A stretch of 64,000 bases of DNA from Nitrospirillum amazonense (GTDB lineage Bacteria > Pseudomonadota > Alphaproteobacteria > Azospirillales > Azospirillaceae): contig NZ_VITN01000012.1 of the NCBI RefSeq assembly GCF_007828045.1, positions 62,001 through 126,000 on the forward strand. Reading direction: 5' to 3'. The translations under genes were made by a program, and so were the position numbers. Under the pieces are notes generated by a model, which did no database searches, was not told where the DNA came from, and saw only the letters and a program-made list of their open reading frames with translations. This document shows, one piece after another, positions 17,627-26,597 of the stretch (positions are counted from its first letter, which is position 1; every line of letters begins with the position of its first letter).

Positions 17627-20280
17627 CAGGCGGCTCCCTCGGTGATGGCGACGGCGAGGCCGGCGCGGGCCAACAGGCTGCGCACGGCGGCGGCGGACTC
17701 CTGCGCCAGGGCCTCGGTGGCGAGCGCCACGCAGGCGGCCTTGTCCAGCGGGCGCAAGGCCGCCTTGATGTCCGGGATGGTGGGCGGGGTGGCCGACAGC
17801 TCCGTCACGCCCAGGCCCACCAGCAAGGGGGCGGCAGCGGGGTCGGAGGCCAGGGCGCCGCACACGCCCACCCAGCGGCCGTGCCTGGCCGCCCCCTCCG
17901 CCGTCTGGCGGATCAGGCGCAGCACGGCGGGGTGCAGCGCGTCCAGGCGGGCGGCCAGGTCAGGGTTACCCCGGTCCATGGCCAGCACGTACTGCGTCAG
18001 GTCGTTGGTGCCGATGGACAGGAAATCGGCCTCGGTGGCCAACTGATCGGCCGTCACCGCCGCCGCCGGCGTTTCGACCATGACGCCCAGCTGCACCGGC
18101 GGGGCGTGGCCCAGGGCCTCGCGCTCATGGTCCAGCATGTCGCGCACGGCCCGCACCTCATCCAGCGTCGCCACCATGGGCACCATGATGCGGCACTGGC
18201 CCACCGGGCGGACGCGCAGGATGGCGCGCAACTGGGTGCGCAGGATTTCCGGCCGGCGCAGGCCGATGCGCACGCCGCGCAGGCCCAGGATGGGGTTTTC
18301 CTCGCGCGGCAGGGGCAGGTAGGGCAGCGGCTTGTCACCGCCCACGTCCAGGGTGCGGATGATCAGCGGCCGGCCCTGCAACGCGGTGGCGACGGCCTGG
18401 TACTGGGCCGCCTGCTCATCCTCGTCCGGCGCCGTCTGGCGGTCCAGGAACAGGAATTCGGTGCGCAGCAGGCCGCAGCCCTCCGCCCCCTTGGCCACCC
18501 CCTTCACCGCGTCGGCCACCTTGCCGACGTTGGTGTAGACCTCGATGCGGGTGCCGTCGGCCATGACGCAGTCGGCGGCCGCCGCCTTCAGGTTGGCCTC
18601 GGCCACCACCTTGCGCCGCGCCGTCTCGCGTTCCAGCTTGGCCAGGTCGTCGGCCGGCGGCTGCACATGCAGCAGGCCACGGTCGGCGTCCAGGATCAGC
18701 GGGGCGTCGTCCGGGATGCGCAGCACGGCCGCCCCGCCCGCCACCAGGGCCGGCACGCCCATGGAGGCCGCCAGGATGGCCACATGGCTGGTGGGACCGC
18801 CGCGCGCGGTGCAGAAGCCGGCCAGGCGGCCGGCGTCCAAGTTGCTGAGCTGGCTGGGCATCAGCTCTTCCGCCACCAGGATGGCGCCCTGGGGCAGGAT
18901 CACCGGCTGCGGTTCCCGCCCGGCCAGGGCGAGCATGACCTGGCGACGCAGGTCGATCAGGTCGGCGGCACGCTCCGCCATGCGCGGGTTGCCCAGGGCG
19001 CGCAGGGCGGCGGCGGACCGGTCGGTGGCGGCGCGCCAGGCGCTCCCCGCAGCCTCGCCGCCGGTGATGGCGGCCTGCGCCTCGTCCAGCAGGTCGGGAT
19101 CGTCCAGGATGGCCAGGTGCGCCTGGAAGATGTCGCGGCGCTGGGTCTGGCGCGTCTCTTCCGCGTGGGCCACGGCGGCGGCCAGGCGGGTGCGCACGCG
19201 GTCCAGGGCGGCGGCCAGGGCCGCCTGCTCGGCATCCGCCCCCAGGCCGCCGGCCGGCACCTCCACCTCCTCTTCCTGCAGGCGGAAGGCGCGGCCCAGC
19301 GCCAGGCCGGGGGCGGCGGTGACGGCGCGGATGACGGCCGTCTCACCGGGGGCGAAGGGCGGCTGGGCCTCCAGCGCCGGCGGCTCGTCGTGTGGCGGGA
19401 CGGCGGCGCTGGGCAGCGAGGGTACGGGCAGCGCCTCGGCGAGCGCCACCGGTGTCTCGCCCAGGCCGGCCGAGATCGCGGCGGCCACGGCGGCCACGGC
19501 GGCGGCGGCGTCCTCGCCCTCCGCCAGCACGGTCAGGGCGTCGCCGTGGCGCAGGCCCAGCGACATGGCGGCCACGGCACTCTTGGCATTGGCGCGGCGA
19601 CCTTGCGCCGCCAGGAAGACGGCGGCGGCGTACGGCTTGGCGGCGGCGGCGAGCACGGCGGAGGGCCGGGCGTGCAGGCCATGCACCAGGGGCAGCACCA
19701 CCGATTGTTCCGCACTCTGGGTGCGTTCCCCGGCAGCGGCGCTGGCGGCGCCGTCGCCCTGAACCAGCAGGGTCAGCAGCACCTCGCCCGCGCGTACCGG
19801 CGTGCCGGTCCTGGCCTCCACCACGGTGGCGGCCGGGCCGCCGGCGATGATCAGGGGGGTCAGCAGGCTTTTGGCCTCACGGGCCAGCAGGTCCATGTCG
19901 AAGTCGATCAGGGCGTCGCCGGCGCGCACCAGCGCGCCCTCCGCCACATGGACGGTGAAGCCGCGCCCGCCCAGGGCCACGGTTTCCAGCCCCACATGCA
20001 TCAGGATTTCCACACCGCAGTCGGCGCGCAAGGTCACCGCGTGGCGGGCACGGTGGACGGTCAGCACCACGCCGTCGCAGGGCGCCCGCAGGGTGGCGCC
20101 CGTCGGGTCCAGCGCCAGCCCCTCCCCCATCATGCGCTGGGCGAAGACGGGATCGGGCACCTCGTCCAGCGGGGTCGCCCATCCGTCCAGCGGGGCCAGC
20201 AAGATAAGCCGCGTCACGCCGCCGCCATTGCCTGATGCCGTGCCGGTCGGCGTCCCATTTCCCACCATAGAACCACCCAC
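17626..20280 (-). CDS. Fused PTS phosphocarrier: EIIA(Glc)-HPr-enzyme I
   Basis: This 884-residue multiphosphoryl transfer protein carries three domains: an EIIA(Glc/Crr) domain at about 25-165 (active His in ILMHVGLETVAL), HPr at about 195-280 (active His in GLHARPSAVLAA), and enzyme I from about 310 (active His in GGPTSHVAILAASMGVPALV). It takes phosphate from phosphoenolpyruvate to EIIB of the adjacent NagE, so the two proteins form a complete sugar PTS. The GTG start at 20280 follows GAGGAAAAGGC; an ATG lies four codons later. The same fusion next to nagE is known from Caulobacter-type alphaproteobacteria. Confidence 0.95.
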   Translation of the reverse strand: MGGSMVGNGTPTGTASGNGGGVTRLILLAPLDGWATPLDEVPDPVFAQRMMGEGLALDPTGATLRAPCDGVVLTVHRARHAVTLRADCGVEILMHVGLETVALGGRGFTVHVAEGALVRAGDALIDFDMDLLAREAKSLLTPLIIAGGPAATVVEARTGTPVRAGEVLLTLLVQGDGAASAAAGERTQSAEQSVVLPLVHGLHARPSAVLAAAAKPYAAAVFLAAQGRRANAKSAVAAMSLGLRHGDALTVLAEGEDAAAAVAAVAAAISAGLGETPVALAEALPVPSLPSAAVPPHDEPPALEAQPPFAPGETAVIRAVTAAPGLALGRAFRLQEEEVEVPAGGLGADAEQAALAAALDRVRTRLAAAVAHAEETRQTQRRDIFQAHLAILDDPDLLDEAQAAITGGEAAGSAWRAATDRSAAALRALGNPRMAERAADLIDLRRQVMLALAGREPQPVILPQGAILVAEELMPSQLSNLDAGRLAGFCTARGGPTSHVAILAASMGVPALVAGGAAVLRIPDDAPLILDADRGLLHVQPPADDLAKLERETARRKVVAEANLKAAAADCVMADGTRIEVYTNVGKVADAVKGVAKGAEGCGLLRTEFLFLDRQTAPDEDEQAAQYQAVATALQGRPLIIRTLDVGGDKPLPYLPLPREENPILGLRGVRIGLRRPEILRTQLRAILRVRPVGQCRIMVPMVATLDEVRAVRDMLDHEREALGHAPPVQLGVMVETPAAAVTADQLATEADFLSIGTNDLTQYVLAMDRGNPDLAARLDALHPAVLRLIRQTAEGAARHGRWVGVCGALASDPAAAPLLVGLGVTELSATPPTIPDIKAALRPLDKAACVALATEALAQESAAAVRSLLARAGLAVAITEGAA

Positions 20281-20588
20281 GCCTTTTCCTCATTTTCCCG
20301 GCGCCATCGGCGCCGTTTCGGCATTCAACCCGACTAAACCACGCCGCCCCCGGTAGCGGGCGAGCGGCGGGACGCCTCATCCCGCGAAACTCCAGCCCCG
20401 GGGAAAAAGGGGCCCGGACGGACGCCCGGGCCCTTTCCAAGTTCGGGGAGATCGAGAGCACAATCCAAAGAAAGCGCGCCCTCACGGAAACAACCCGCCG
20501 TCCGCGACGAAACCGGCCGACGGGGCACTGGCGGCGGCCGGGGGTCAGGGGAACGTCCCCTGGGCCGGCCGCCACACACTCATGAACC
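20281..20588. other. Intergenic region between the TonB receptor gene and the PTS gene
   Basis: No gene is seen in these 308 bp. They hold the receptor terminator at 20404-20433 and, 19-35 bp before the PTS start, a 7-bp inverted repeat CGGCGCC-atc-GGCGCCG at 20299-20315 that could be an operator or a leader hairpin. The PTS promoter should lie between these two. Confidence 0.55.
20404..20433 (-). terminator. Intrinsic terminator of the TonB receptor gene
   Basis: Read on the minus strand, an 8-bp perfect GC stem (GGGCCCGG at 20426-20433 with CCGGGCCC at 20410-20417) and an 8-base loop are followed by one C and five T (20404-20408). It lies 155 bp beyond the receptor stop codon and separates that gene from the PTS operon. 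Confidence 0.75.
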
Positions 20589-23267
20589 TCAGTACTTGAA
20601 GTGGGCGCCGAAGTAGAACTGACGGCCGTTATCGTAGAGGGCGCGCGGCTGGTCGGTGTTGTTGGCGTAGTACTTCATCAGCTCGTCCGTGATGTTCAGG
20701 GCCGAGAAGGTCAGGCTGATGTAATCGTTGACGGGCACGTTGATGGAGGCGTCCAGGGTGCCAAAGTCATCCTGGTTCTCCAGGGTGCTGCGGTCCAGGC
20801 CCACCACGAAGTGCGAGCGGAAGGTGTAGGACAGGTGGGCGCTGATCCAGTCGTTCTCGTAATAGCCCGTCAGGTTGTAGGTGTGACGGGAGTTGCCGAT
20901 CATCGGCGCGCCATTCTCCTCGGTGCCGTAGGCGTAGGTGTAGTTGGCCTGGACGCCGAAGCCGCCGTAGATCGGCTGCTGGATCGCCAGTTCAAAGCCC
21001 CGGTTCTTGGCCGAAGTGTTGAACGGGTGGGTTACCTGATAGGTGTGGTTGGCCTTGTAGAAGTCGGAATAGAAGGTCTGCGGCGTGACGCCGTAGGTCA
21101 CGTACGAGTTCATGTCGTTGTAGAACACGGCGAACGACAGCAGGGACTGCGGGCCGTAGTACCATTCCAGCGAGGCGTCGTAGTTGGTGGACTCGATGGG
21201 CTTCAGGTCGGGGTTGCCGCCCGAGCCGGAGGAGGCCACGTCGTTCAGGCTGACCGAACCGCCCAGCGCGCTGTAGTCGGGCCGCGCCATGGTCTTGGCC
21301 ACCGCCAGGTGGGCCACCACGTCGTCCGTCACCTCCAGCTTCAGGTTGGCGCTGGGCAGGACGTTGACGTAGTCGTGGCTGATGTTGGTCGGCACATAGG
21401 GGCCGAAGGCGGAACTGTTGATGGCGCCTGCGGCCCCGGCGGTGGAGGCGAAGTAGACCAGGCTGGTCAGGTTGGTATCGACGAAGCGGACGCCGAAGTT
21501 GCCCGACCAGCCGGCGCCGCCGACATTGGCCATGACATAGGCGGCGCTGTCGGTCTCCGACACCTTGAAGGAGCCCGGCCAGTAGTAGCGCGAGGTGCCG
21601 TCGGCGCCGTTGATCGGGTCGGCGTTGCCGATGCCATAGGCGTTGAAGAAGGCCGCGACCTGGTCGTTCGACAGGGTCCAGATGTTGTTGAGGATGGAAC
21701 CGCCCAGGTTGGACCCGAAGCCGGCGGGATAGGTGCCGCTGGACGAGGGCGTGGCCACGCCCCAGCCGCCGTTGGCGCAGCAGCCGCCGTCGACCTTGAA
21801 CTGGGTGTTGCGCTGGTGGGCGCTGACGCGCACGCCGGCCTTCACCGAGTCCCAAATGCCGGACTTGACGTCGTACTTGGCGTCCAACTGGCCGTAGTAT
21901 TCCTGGTCCACGGCCGTCAGCACGTCGGTCCAGGCCCAGCCGGTGGCGTAGTTGCCGTTCTGGGTACCGGTGGGAATGCCGAAATTGACGGTGGCGGGGG
22001 ACGATAGGCCGTTCAGGGCGTAGCTGGCCGATGACGCGGCCACCGCCTCATACGCCGGCTCGGATGGCGTGTCGCCCAGGCCATAGGTGTAGCCGACCTT
22101 GCCGGTGAAGCTCAGGCGGTCGGTCGCCTGGTAGGTCACGTCGGCATCGATGTAGGACGTCTCGGCCGAGGCGCCGGGGCGCGAGATCTGGTCGTAGACG
22201 ATGGCGTTGGTGACCGATGGCGTGGTGGCCGAGGTCAGGGTGTTGTTCTTGACGGTGTAGGCGGTGGGCACCGCCTGCTGCGTCGAGAAGATGCTGGAAC
22301 CCCAGTACATGAAGTTGCGGTTGGAGTTGTCGGCATCCATGTGAGAGTAGAAGCCGTTGATATCCACCGTCAGCTTGTCGGTCGGCGTGAACTCCACGTC
22401 GATGTCGCCGCCCATGCGCTTGCGCTTCTGCTGGAACAGGGCGGAACCGATCAGGGTGGGGTAATAGACGCCGTTCAGTTCCGGATGCGCCTTGACGGCG
22501 GCGTCGGTGGCCGCGAACTGCGAATAGCCCAGGACCTCCTGGCCTTCGCGCTGAACGTCGCGCTCCTCATAGAAGGCCTGCGCCAGGACGCCGAAGGTGT
22601 TGGACTTGTTCTTCCACGACACCAGGCCGTTGAACTGCGGCGACACCTTCTCGGCCATGTCGCCGTACACGCCCTCGATGTCGGCGGCGGCGGTGAAGCT
22701 CTCCTTAAAGTCCAGCGGCTTGCGGGTGATGATGTCGATGGAGCCGGCGACGCCGCCCTCGACCAGGTCCGCCTGCTGGCTCTTGTACACCAGGGTCTGG
22801 GAGACGATTTCCGACGGCAGCAGCGAGAAGCTGACCGAGCGGCCCACGGTGGAGAACTGGTCCAGCAGGAACCAGTCGCCGGTGGCCACGCCGTGGCCGT
22901 TGATGGTGGTGTTGGTCAGCGAGGGGCTGGAACCCCGGATGCTGACGCGGTCGGCCTCGTCGAAGCCGCCCTCGCCGGAGGCGGCGGACTGGATCATGAC
23001 GCCGGGCACGCGCTGCAGGGCATCGGCCACATTCTTGTCGGGCAGCTTGCCGATGTCCTCGGCGCTGACCACATCGACCACGGCGGTCTTGTCGCGCTTG
23101 ACGTCGATGCTGTCCTGAATGGACTTGCGGAAGCCCGTGACGACGATTTCATCGAGGCCGGAGTCCGCCGCCGGGGCGGGCGCGTCGGCCGCATAGGCCG
23201 TGGCCGACATGGCCAGCACCGCCACCACGCTGGCGGAACCGCGCAGCATCTTTCTCCCAAAACCCAT
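20589..23267 (-). CDS. TonB-dependent outer-membrane receptor, probably for chitooligosaccharides or GlcNAc
   Basis: This 892-residue receptor has a signal peptide (cleavage near TAYAADAP), a TonB box with DEIVVTGFR, a plug domain (GKLPDKNVADALQRVPGV) and a large beta-barrel ending in an aromatic residue (FGAHFKY). The ATG at 23267 was chosen because GAGGAGGG precedes it. It resembles the large SusC-less, sugar-type receptors of Caulobacter and Xanthomonas. In Caulobacter a receptor beside a nag PTS operon carries GlcNAc and chitin oligomers across the outer membrane, and the same role is inferred here from the neighbours. Confidence 0.92.
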   Translation of the reverse strand: MGFGRKMLRGSASVVAVLAMSATAYAADAPAPAADSGLDEIVVTGFRKSIQDSIDVKRDKTAVVDVVSAEDIGKLPDKNVADALQRVPGVMIQSAASGEGGFDEADRVSIRGSSPSLTNTTINGHGVATGDWFLLDQFSTVGRSVSFSLLPSEIVSQTLVYKSQQADLVEGGVAGSIDIITRKPLDFKESFTAAADIEGVYGDMAEKVSPQFNGLVSWKNKSNTFGVLAQAFYEERDVQREGQEVLGYSQFAATDAAVKAHPELNGVYYPTLIGSALFQQKRKRMGGDIDVEFTPTDKLTVDINGFYSHMDADNSNRNFMYWGSSIFSTQQAVPTAYTVKNNTLTSATTPSVTNAIVYDQISRPGASAETSYIDADVTYQATDRLSFTGKVGYTYGLGDTPSEPAYEAVAASSASYALNGLSSPATVNFGIPTGTQNGNYATGWAWTDVLTAVDQEYYGQLDAKYDVKSGIWDSVKAGVRVSAHQRNTQFKVDGGCCANGGWGVATPSSSGTYPAGFGSNLGGSILNNIWTLSNDQVAAFFNAYGIGNADPINGADGTSRYYWPGSFKVSETDSAAYVMANVGGAGWSGNFGVRFVDTNLTSLVYFASTAGAAGAINSSAFGPYVPTNISHDYVNVLPSANLKLEVTDDVVAHLAVAKTMARPDYSALGGSVSLNDVASSGSGGNPDLKPIESTNYDASLEWYYGPQSLLSFAVFYNDMNSYVTYGVTPQTFYSDFYKANHTYQVTHPFNTSAKNRGFELAIQQPIYGGFGVQANYTYAYGTEENGAPMIGNSRHTYNLTGYYENDWISAHLSYTFRSHFVVGLDRSTLENQDDFGTLDASINVPVNDYISLTFSALNITDELMKYYANNTDQPRALYDNGRQFYFGAHFKY

Positions 23268-23573
23268 CAAACCCTCCTCTGGCCCATCTTTTGTGTTTAC
23301 CGGCGCAGCCAACCGTCAGACCCAACTGACGGCGCCACACCTGGAACCAGACACCGCCACCCCCCTTTTGCCCGATTGGGGAGCCCACCGGGGCAACCCG
23401 GGGTGGCCGTGCGTTCCGGCATATCAGGCATGAGAGGGCGGCGGGGGCGAAAGGCTGGTTCCGGCAGAATGTCGAAAATGACGGCAAAACCGGGGATTTT
23501 GACTGCCGCGGCCGGTGAAACCTGTAACATTACAATGTATTACTTATGGACTGGGCGGCGGATTGGGGCGGCG
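23268..23573. promoter_or_regulatory. Upstream region of the TonB receptor gene
   Basis: This 306-bp gap has no gene. An AT-rich patch at about 23520-23550 in otherwise GC-rich DNA contains the dyad ACATT-ac-AATGT (23527-23538), a possible operator or part of the promoter about 260 bp upstream of the receptor start. No classical sigma-70 promoter stood out. Confidence 0.4.
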
Positions 23574-25085
23574 CTATATGCGCTCGGCATGCCGCAGGTG
23601 CTGTTTCAGGCGGCCCAGGGCCTCACGCACCCCCTCCCGCTCCACACCCGTGTCGGGACAATGCCGTAGCACGAACTCCGCCGTGCGCACCACATCGCGC
23701 CAGCGGGGGTTGCGGGGCAGCGTTTCCACCAGCAGGTATTTGTCCAGCGTGCGGGTCTGCAACGAGCTGCGGTCCATATAGACGCGCCACAGCCCGCTTT
23801 CCTCCGCCAGCTCGATCTTTCCCTTGCGCTTGGCGTGGTGCCAGAAGTCCAGCGCCAGGGTCATGACATCGACGATGCAGCGGCGGAATTCCTCATTGGC
23901 GTCCAGATCGTTGGCCGGCTCGACCTCCGGCACCGGGGCGGGTGCCGGCATTGCCGCCTCCAGCACCGGTTCGGGGGCCGCCATGACGGCGGCGACCACG
24001 GGCGGCGGCCGGAAGGGCGCCGGCACCAGGACGGGCGGCGCCACGGGAACCGGCACCTCAGCCACCGCGGGGGCCTTGGGCACGGCGCGGCGGGATTGGC
24101 GCCAAGTCCAGCCGCCGGCAGCGGCACTGGCCAGGGTCAGGCCCCAGGTCCACCAGCCCAGCCAGCCCGACAGGGCCCAGCCGCTGGACAGCACCTGGAA
24201 CTGCCACGGCGACCCGGGCACGCCATACACACCATAAGGAGACAGGCCACGGGCCGATGCCGGCTGGTCGGCCGGGTGCCCGCCAGCATCGATCAGGGCG
24301 AAACCGACACCGTGGCGCGTCAGCGTGCCCAGGCGGCGGTCCACCGTGGCCAGCGGCAAGCGGAAGGCCACGACACCCTCGACCGAGCCATGGCGCACCA
24401 CCGGCCGGGCCACCAGCATGCCCACCCCTTCCGGCCCATCACTGGCGGTGGCGCCGTCCAGATCCTTGGGCGGGGTCACCACCAGCACCTGCGTGGGGTC
24501 GTCCACCTTCTGCAGCCGGGCCATGATCTCGCGGAACACCTCGCCCAGCGGGGTGTCGCGGGCGTGGGCGTCGTTCAGATCCTGGCCGAAGGCGCCATCC
24601 TTGCGCAGGCTGTAGACCACGCGGCCCAGCCGGTCGATGAGGTAAAGGTCGTTGAAGACGGAGGAGCCGATCATATCCACGAAGCTGGCATGGAAGCGGT
24701 CGTGCACAGCCATATAGGGGGCCAATGCGGAGGAGGCGCCCTGCTGCTGCGCATCGCCCTGGGCGAAGGCGGTGCGCAACAGGGCGGCGGCCCGTTCGGG
24801 ATTGGGCGAAATCTGCGCGAAGGCGGAGGCGAAGCCGTAGTAGCGGCCCACGCTGTAGCCGATGAAGCTGGTGCTGGAGAAGGCGGCGCTCTGGTCGCGC
24901 GCGGATTCATACAGGATGCCAAGATCATGGGCGGCCATGTCGCGAGCGGTGGCCACGGCCGTGTCGGTGCGATCCATGACGGCGTACAGCGCCGTCATCA
25001 GCGACAGGCAGAGCAGCACCCCAAGCGTGACGAGGCTGGCCGGCGCCTTGATAGCCCACCTCTCAAACCCGACCACCCCGATCAC
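23574..25085 (-). CDS. Membrane sensor protein with unrecognised C-terminal domain
   Basis: This 503-residue protein has one membrane helix near residues 15-38, then an extracytoplasmic region of about 260 residues that looks like a double-Cache sensor (FNDLYLIDRLGRVVYSLRKDG, then GVGMLVARPVVRHG). A second helix follows near 300-320 and a proline/alanine-rich linker of about 70 residues. The cytoplasmic end (about 395-503) contains LALDFWHHAKRKGKIELAEE and WRVYMDRSSLQTRTLDKYL. That end matches no kinase, cyclase, chemotaxis or phosphodiesterase output I know, and looks like a small helical, DNA- or protein-binding module. It lies between the TonB receptor and nagZ, so a signal from chitin sugars is possible but unproven. 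Confidence 0.8.
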   Translation of the reverse strand: MIGVVGFERWAIKAPASLVTLGVLLCLSLMTALYAVMDRTDTAVATARDMAAHDLGILYESARDQSAAFSSTSFIGYSVGRYYGFASAFAQISPNPERAAALLRTAFAQGDAQQQGASSALAPYMAVHDRFHASFVDMIGSSVFNDLYLIDRLGRVVYSLRKDGAFGQDLNDAHARDTPLGEVFREIMARLQKVDDPTQVLVVTPPKDLDGATASDGPEGVGMLVARPVVRHGSVEGVVAFRLPLATVDRRLGTLTRHGVGFALIDAGGHPADQPASARGLSPYGVYGVPGSPWQFQVLSSGWALSGWLGWWTWGLTLASAAAGGWTWRQSRRAVPKAPAVAEVPVPVAPPVLVPAPFRPPPVVAAVMAAPEPVLEAAMPAPAPVPEVEPANDLDANEEFRRCIVDVMTLALDFWHHAKRKGKIELAEESGLWRVYMDRSSLQTRTLDKYLLVETLPRNPRWRDVVRTAEFVLRHCPDTGVEREGVREALGRLKQHLRHAERI

Positions 25086-25379
25086 CCCCTGTTTTTTGAT
25101 GGGGACAGGAATACATCCAAATCCACCGACATCACTGTTTTTAAATCGGCTTTACCGGCGCACGATCGCCACCATACCGTCAATTTCGTCAATCCGCAAA
25201 GCGGCCCTTGATCGCCGGGGGCCGCCCGCGCTCCCCTGCCGATGACCGTGACCGGCCTGCCGAGGCGCGGATTTCCTCGATATTCCAGCCCCGCACCACC
25301 CCCGGCGCCCATCCCGCGCCGCTGGCACAGCCGCGCCCGCGCCCAACCCATGACCCGACCCGTGAAAAGGTGACGTCCC

Positions 25380-26417
25380 ATGACCGTAAGCACCCGCCAA
25401 CCGCCGCTCGCCGTCGTCTTCGGGGTGCCGGGGCTGAAGATGACGGCCGACCAGAAAGCCTTCTTCCGCGACGCCGACCCGCTGGGCCTGATCCTGTTCA
25501 AGCGCAACTGCGGTACACCCGATCAGTTGCGCCGGCTGTGCGACGATTTCCGCGACGCCGTGGGCCGGGCGGACGCCCCCATCCTGATCGATCATGAGGG
25601 CGGACAGCACCAGCGCATGGACCCGCCGGTGTGGCCGGCCTTCCCCCCACCCGCCCGTATCGGCGCCCTGTATCGCCGCGACCGCGCGGCCGGCCTGGCG
25701 GCGGCGCGCCTGGACGGGGCGGCCATCGGCAGCCTGTTGCGCCAGCATGGCATTTCCGTCGATTGCGCGCCCCTGGCCGACGTGCCGGCGCCGGGCAGCC
25801 ATGAGGTCATCGGCGACCGCGCCTTCAGCGACACGCCGGGCGAGGTGGCGGAACTGGCCGGCGCCTTCATGGCCGGCATGATCGCCGCCGGCGTCACCCC
25901 CATCATCAAGCACATCCCCGGCCACGGCCGCGCCATGGTGGACAGCCATGAGCGCCTGCCGGTGGTGGACACCGACCTGGACACCCTGGCCGATAGCGAC
26001 TTCCTGCCGTTCCGCCGTCTCTCGCAAGCGGCCCCCTGGGCCATGGTGGCGCACATCGTGTTCAGCGCCGTGGACCCCGCCCGCCCGGCCTCCATCTCCC
26101 CCACCGTGGTGGAACAGGTGATCCGGGGGCGCATCGGCTTCGACGGCGTGCTGATTTCCGACTGCATCTATATGGAGGCGCTGGCCGGCACCCTGGCCCA
26201 GCGTTGCGCCGCCGTGCTGGCATCGGGCATCGACATCTGCCTGTCCAGCCATGGCGACGTGGAAGAGTGGCGGCCCATCGCCGCCGCCGCCCGCCCCCTG
26301 ACGCCCGACAGCCTGGCGCGCCTGGCCCGCGCGACCGTGCCCGCCAATGGCGCCCCCGGCGGCCTGATCGGCGACGTGGCCGCGGCCGCCCGCGACCTGG
26401 CGGCCCAGCTGGCATGA
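25380..26417 (+). CDS. nagZ: Beta-N-acetylhexosaminidase, GH3 (NagZ type)
   Basis: This 345-residue GH3 enzyme lacks a signal peptide, as cytosolic NagZ does. The catalytic histidine loop is seen as KHIPGHGRAMVDSHERLPVV and the nucleophile Asp in GFDGVLISDCIYMEAL, where the family usually has SDDL. It removes GlcNAc from muropeptides and from chitooligosaccharides. Here it stands directly before the chitooligosaccharide-type ABC importer, so it probably hydrolyses imported oligomers to GlcNAc, though a role in cell-wall recycling is not excluded. AGGTG precedes the ATG. Confidence 0.92.
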   Translation: MTVSTRQPPLAVVFGVPGLKMTADQKAFFRDADPLGLILFKRNCGTPDQLRRLCDDFRDAVGRADAPILIDHEGGQHQRMDPPVWPAFPPPARIGALYRRDRAAGLAAARLDGAAIGSLLRQHGISVDCAPLADVPAPGSHEVIGDRAFSDTPGEVAELAGAFMAGMIAAGVTPIIKHIPGHGRAMVDSHERLPVVDTDLDTLADSDFLPFRRLSQAAPWAMVAHIVFSAVDPARPASISPTVVEQVIRGRIGFDGVLISDCIYMEALAGTLAQRCAAVLASGIDICLSSHGDVEEWRPIAAAARPLTPDSLARLARATVPANGAPGGLIGDVAAAARDLAAQLA

Positions 26418-26597
26418 CGCGTCTTAACGGCGCTCTGACGAAACTGACGAGTTTGCGCCCTGGCCTGGGGCGGCGCGGACGGCGACAGTGAGGGAAGGAC
26501 GGCGCGCCGGAGACCGGTTAGAGTCGATCAGCGCTTCCGTCCGGGAGCTTCGGTACCCGTCGCCGCACTTTGGGCGCGGTACTTTGGGGGAACGGCC

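Noticed and set aside
15821-18046. Plus-strand open frame of 741 codons opposite nagE and the PTS gene
   Set aside because: Shadow frame; it has no recognisable domain, and the opposite strand encodes well-conserved proteins.
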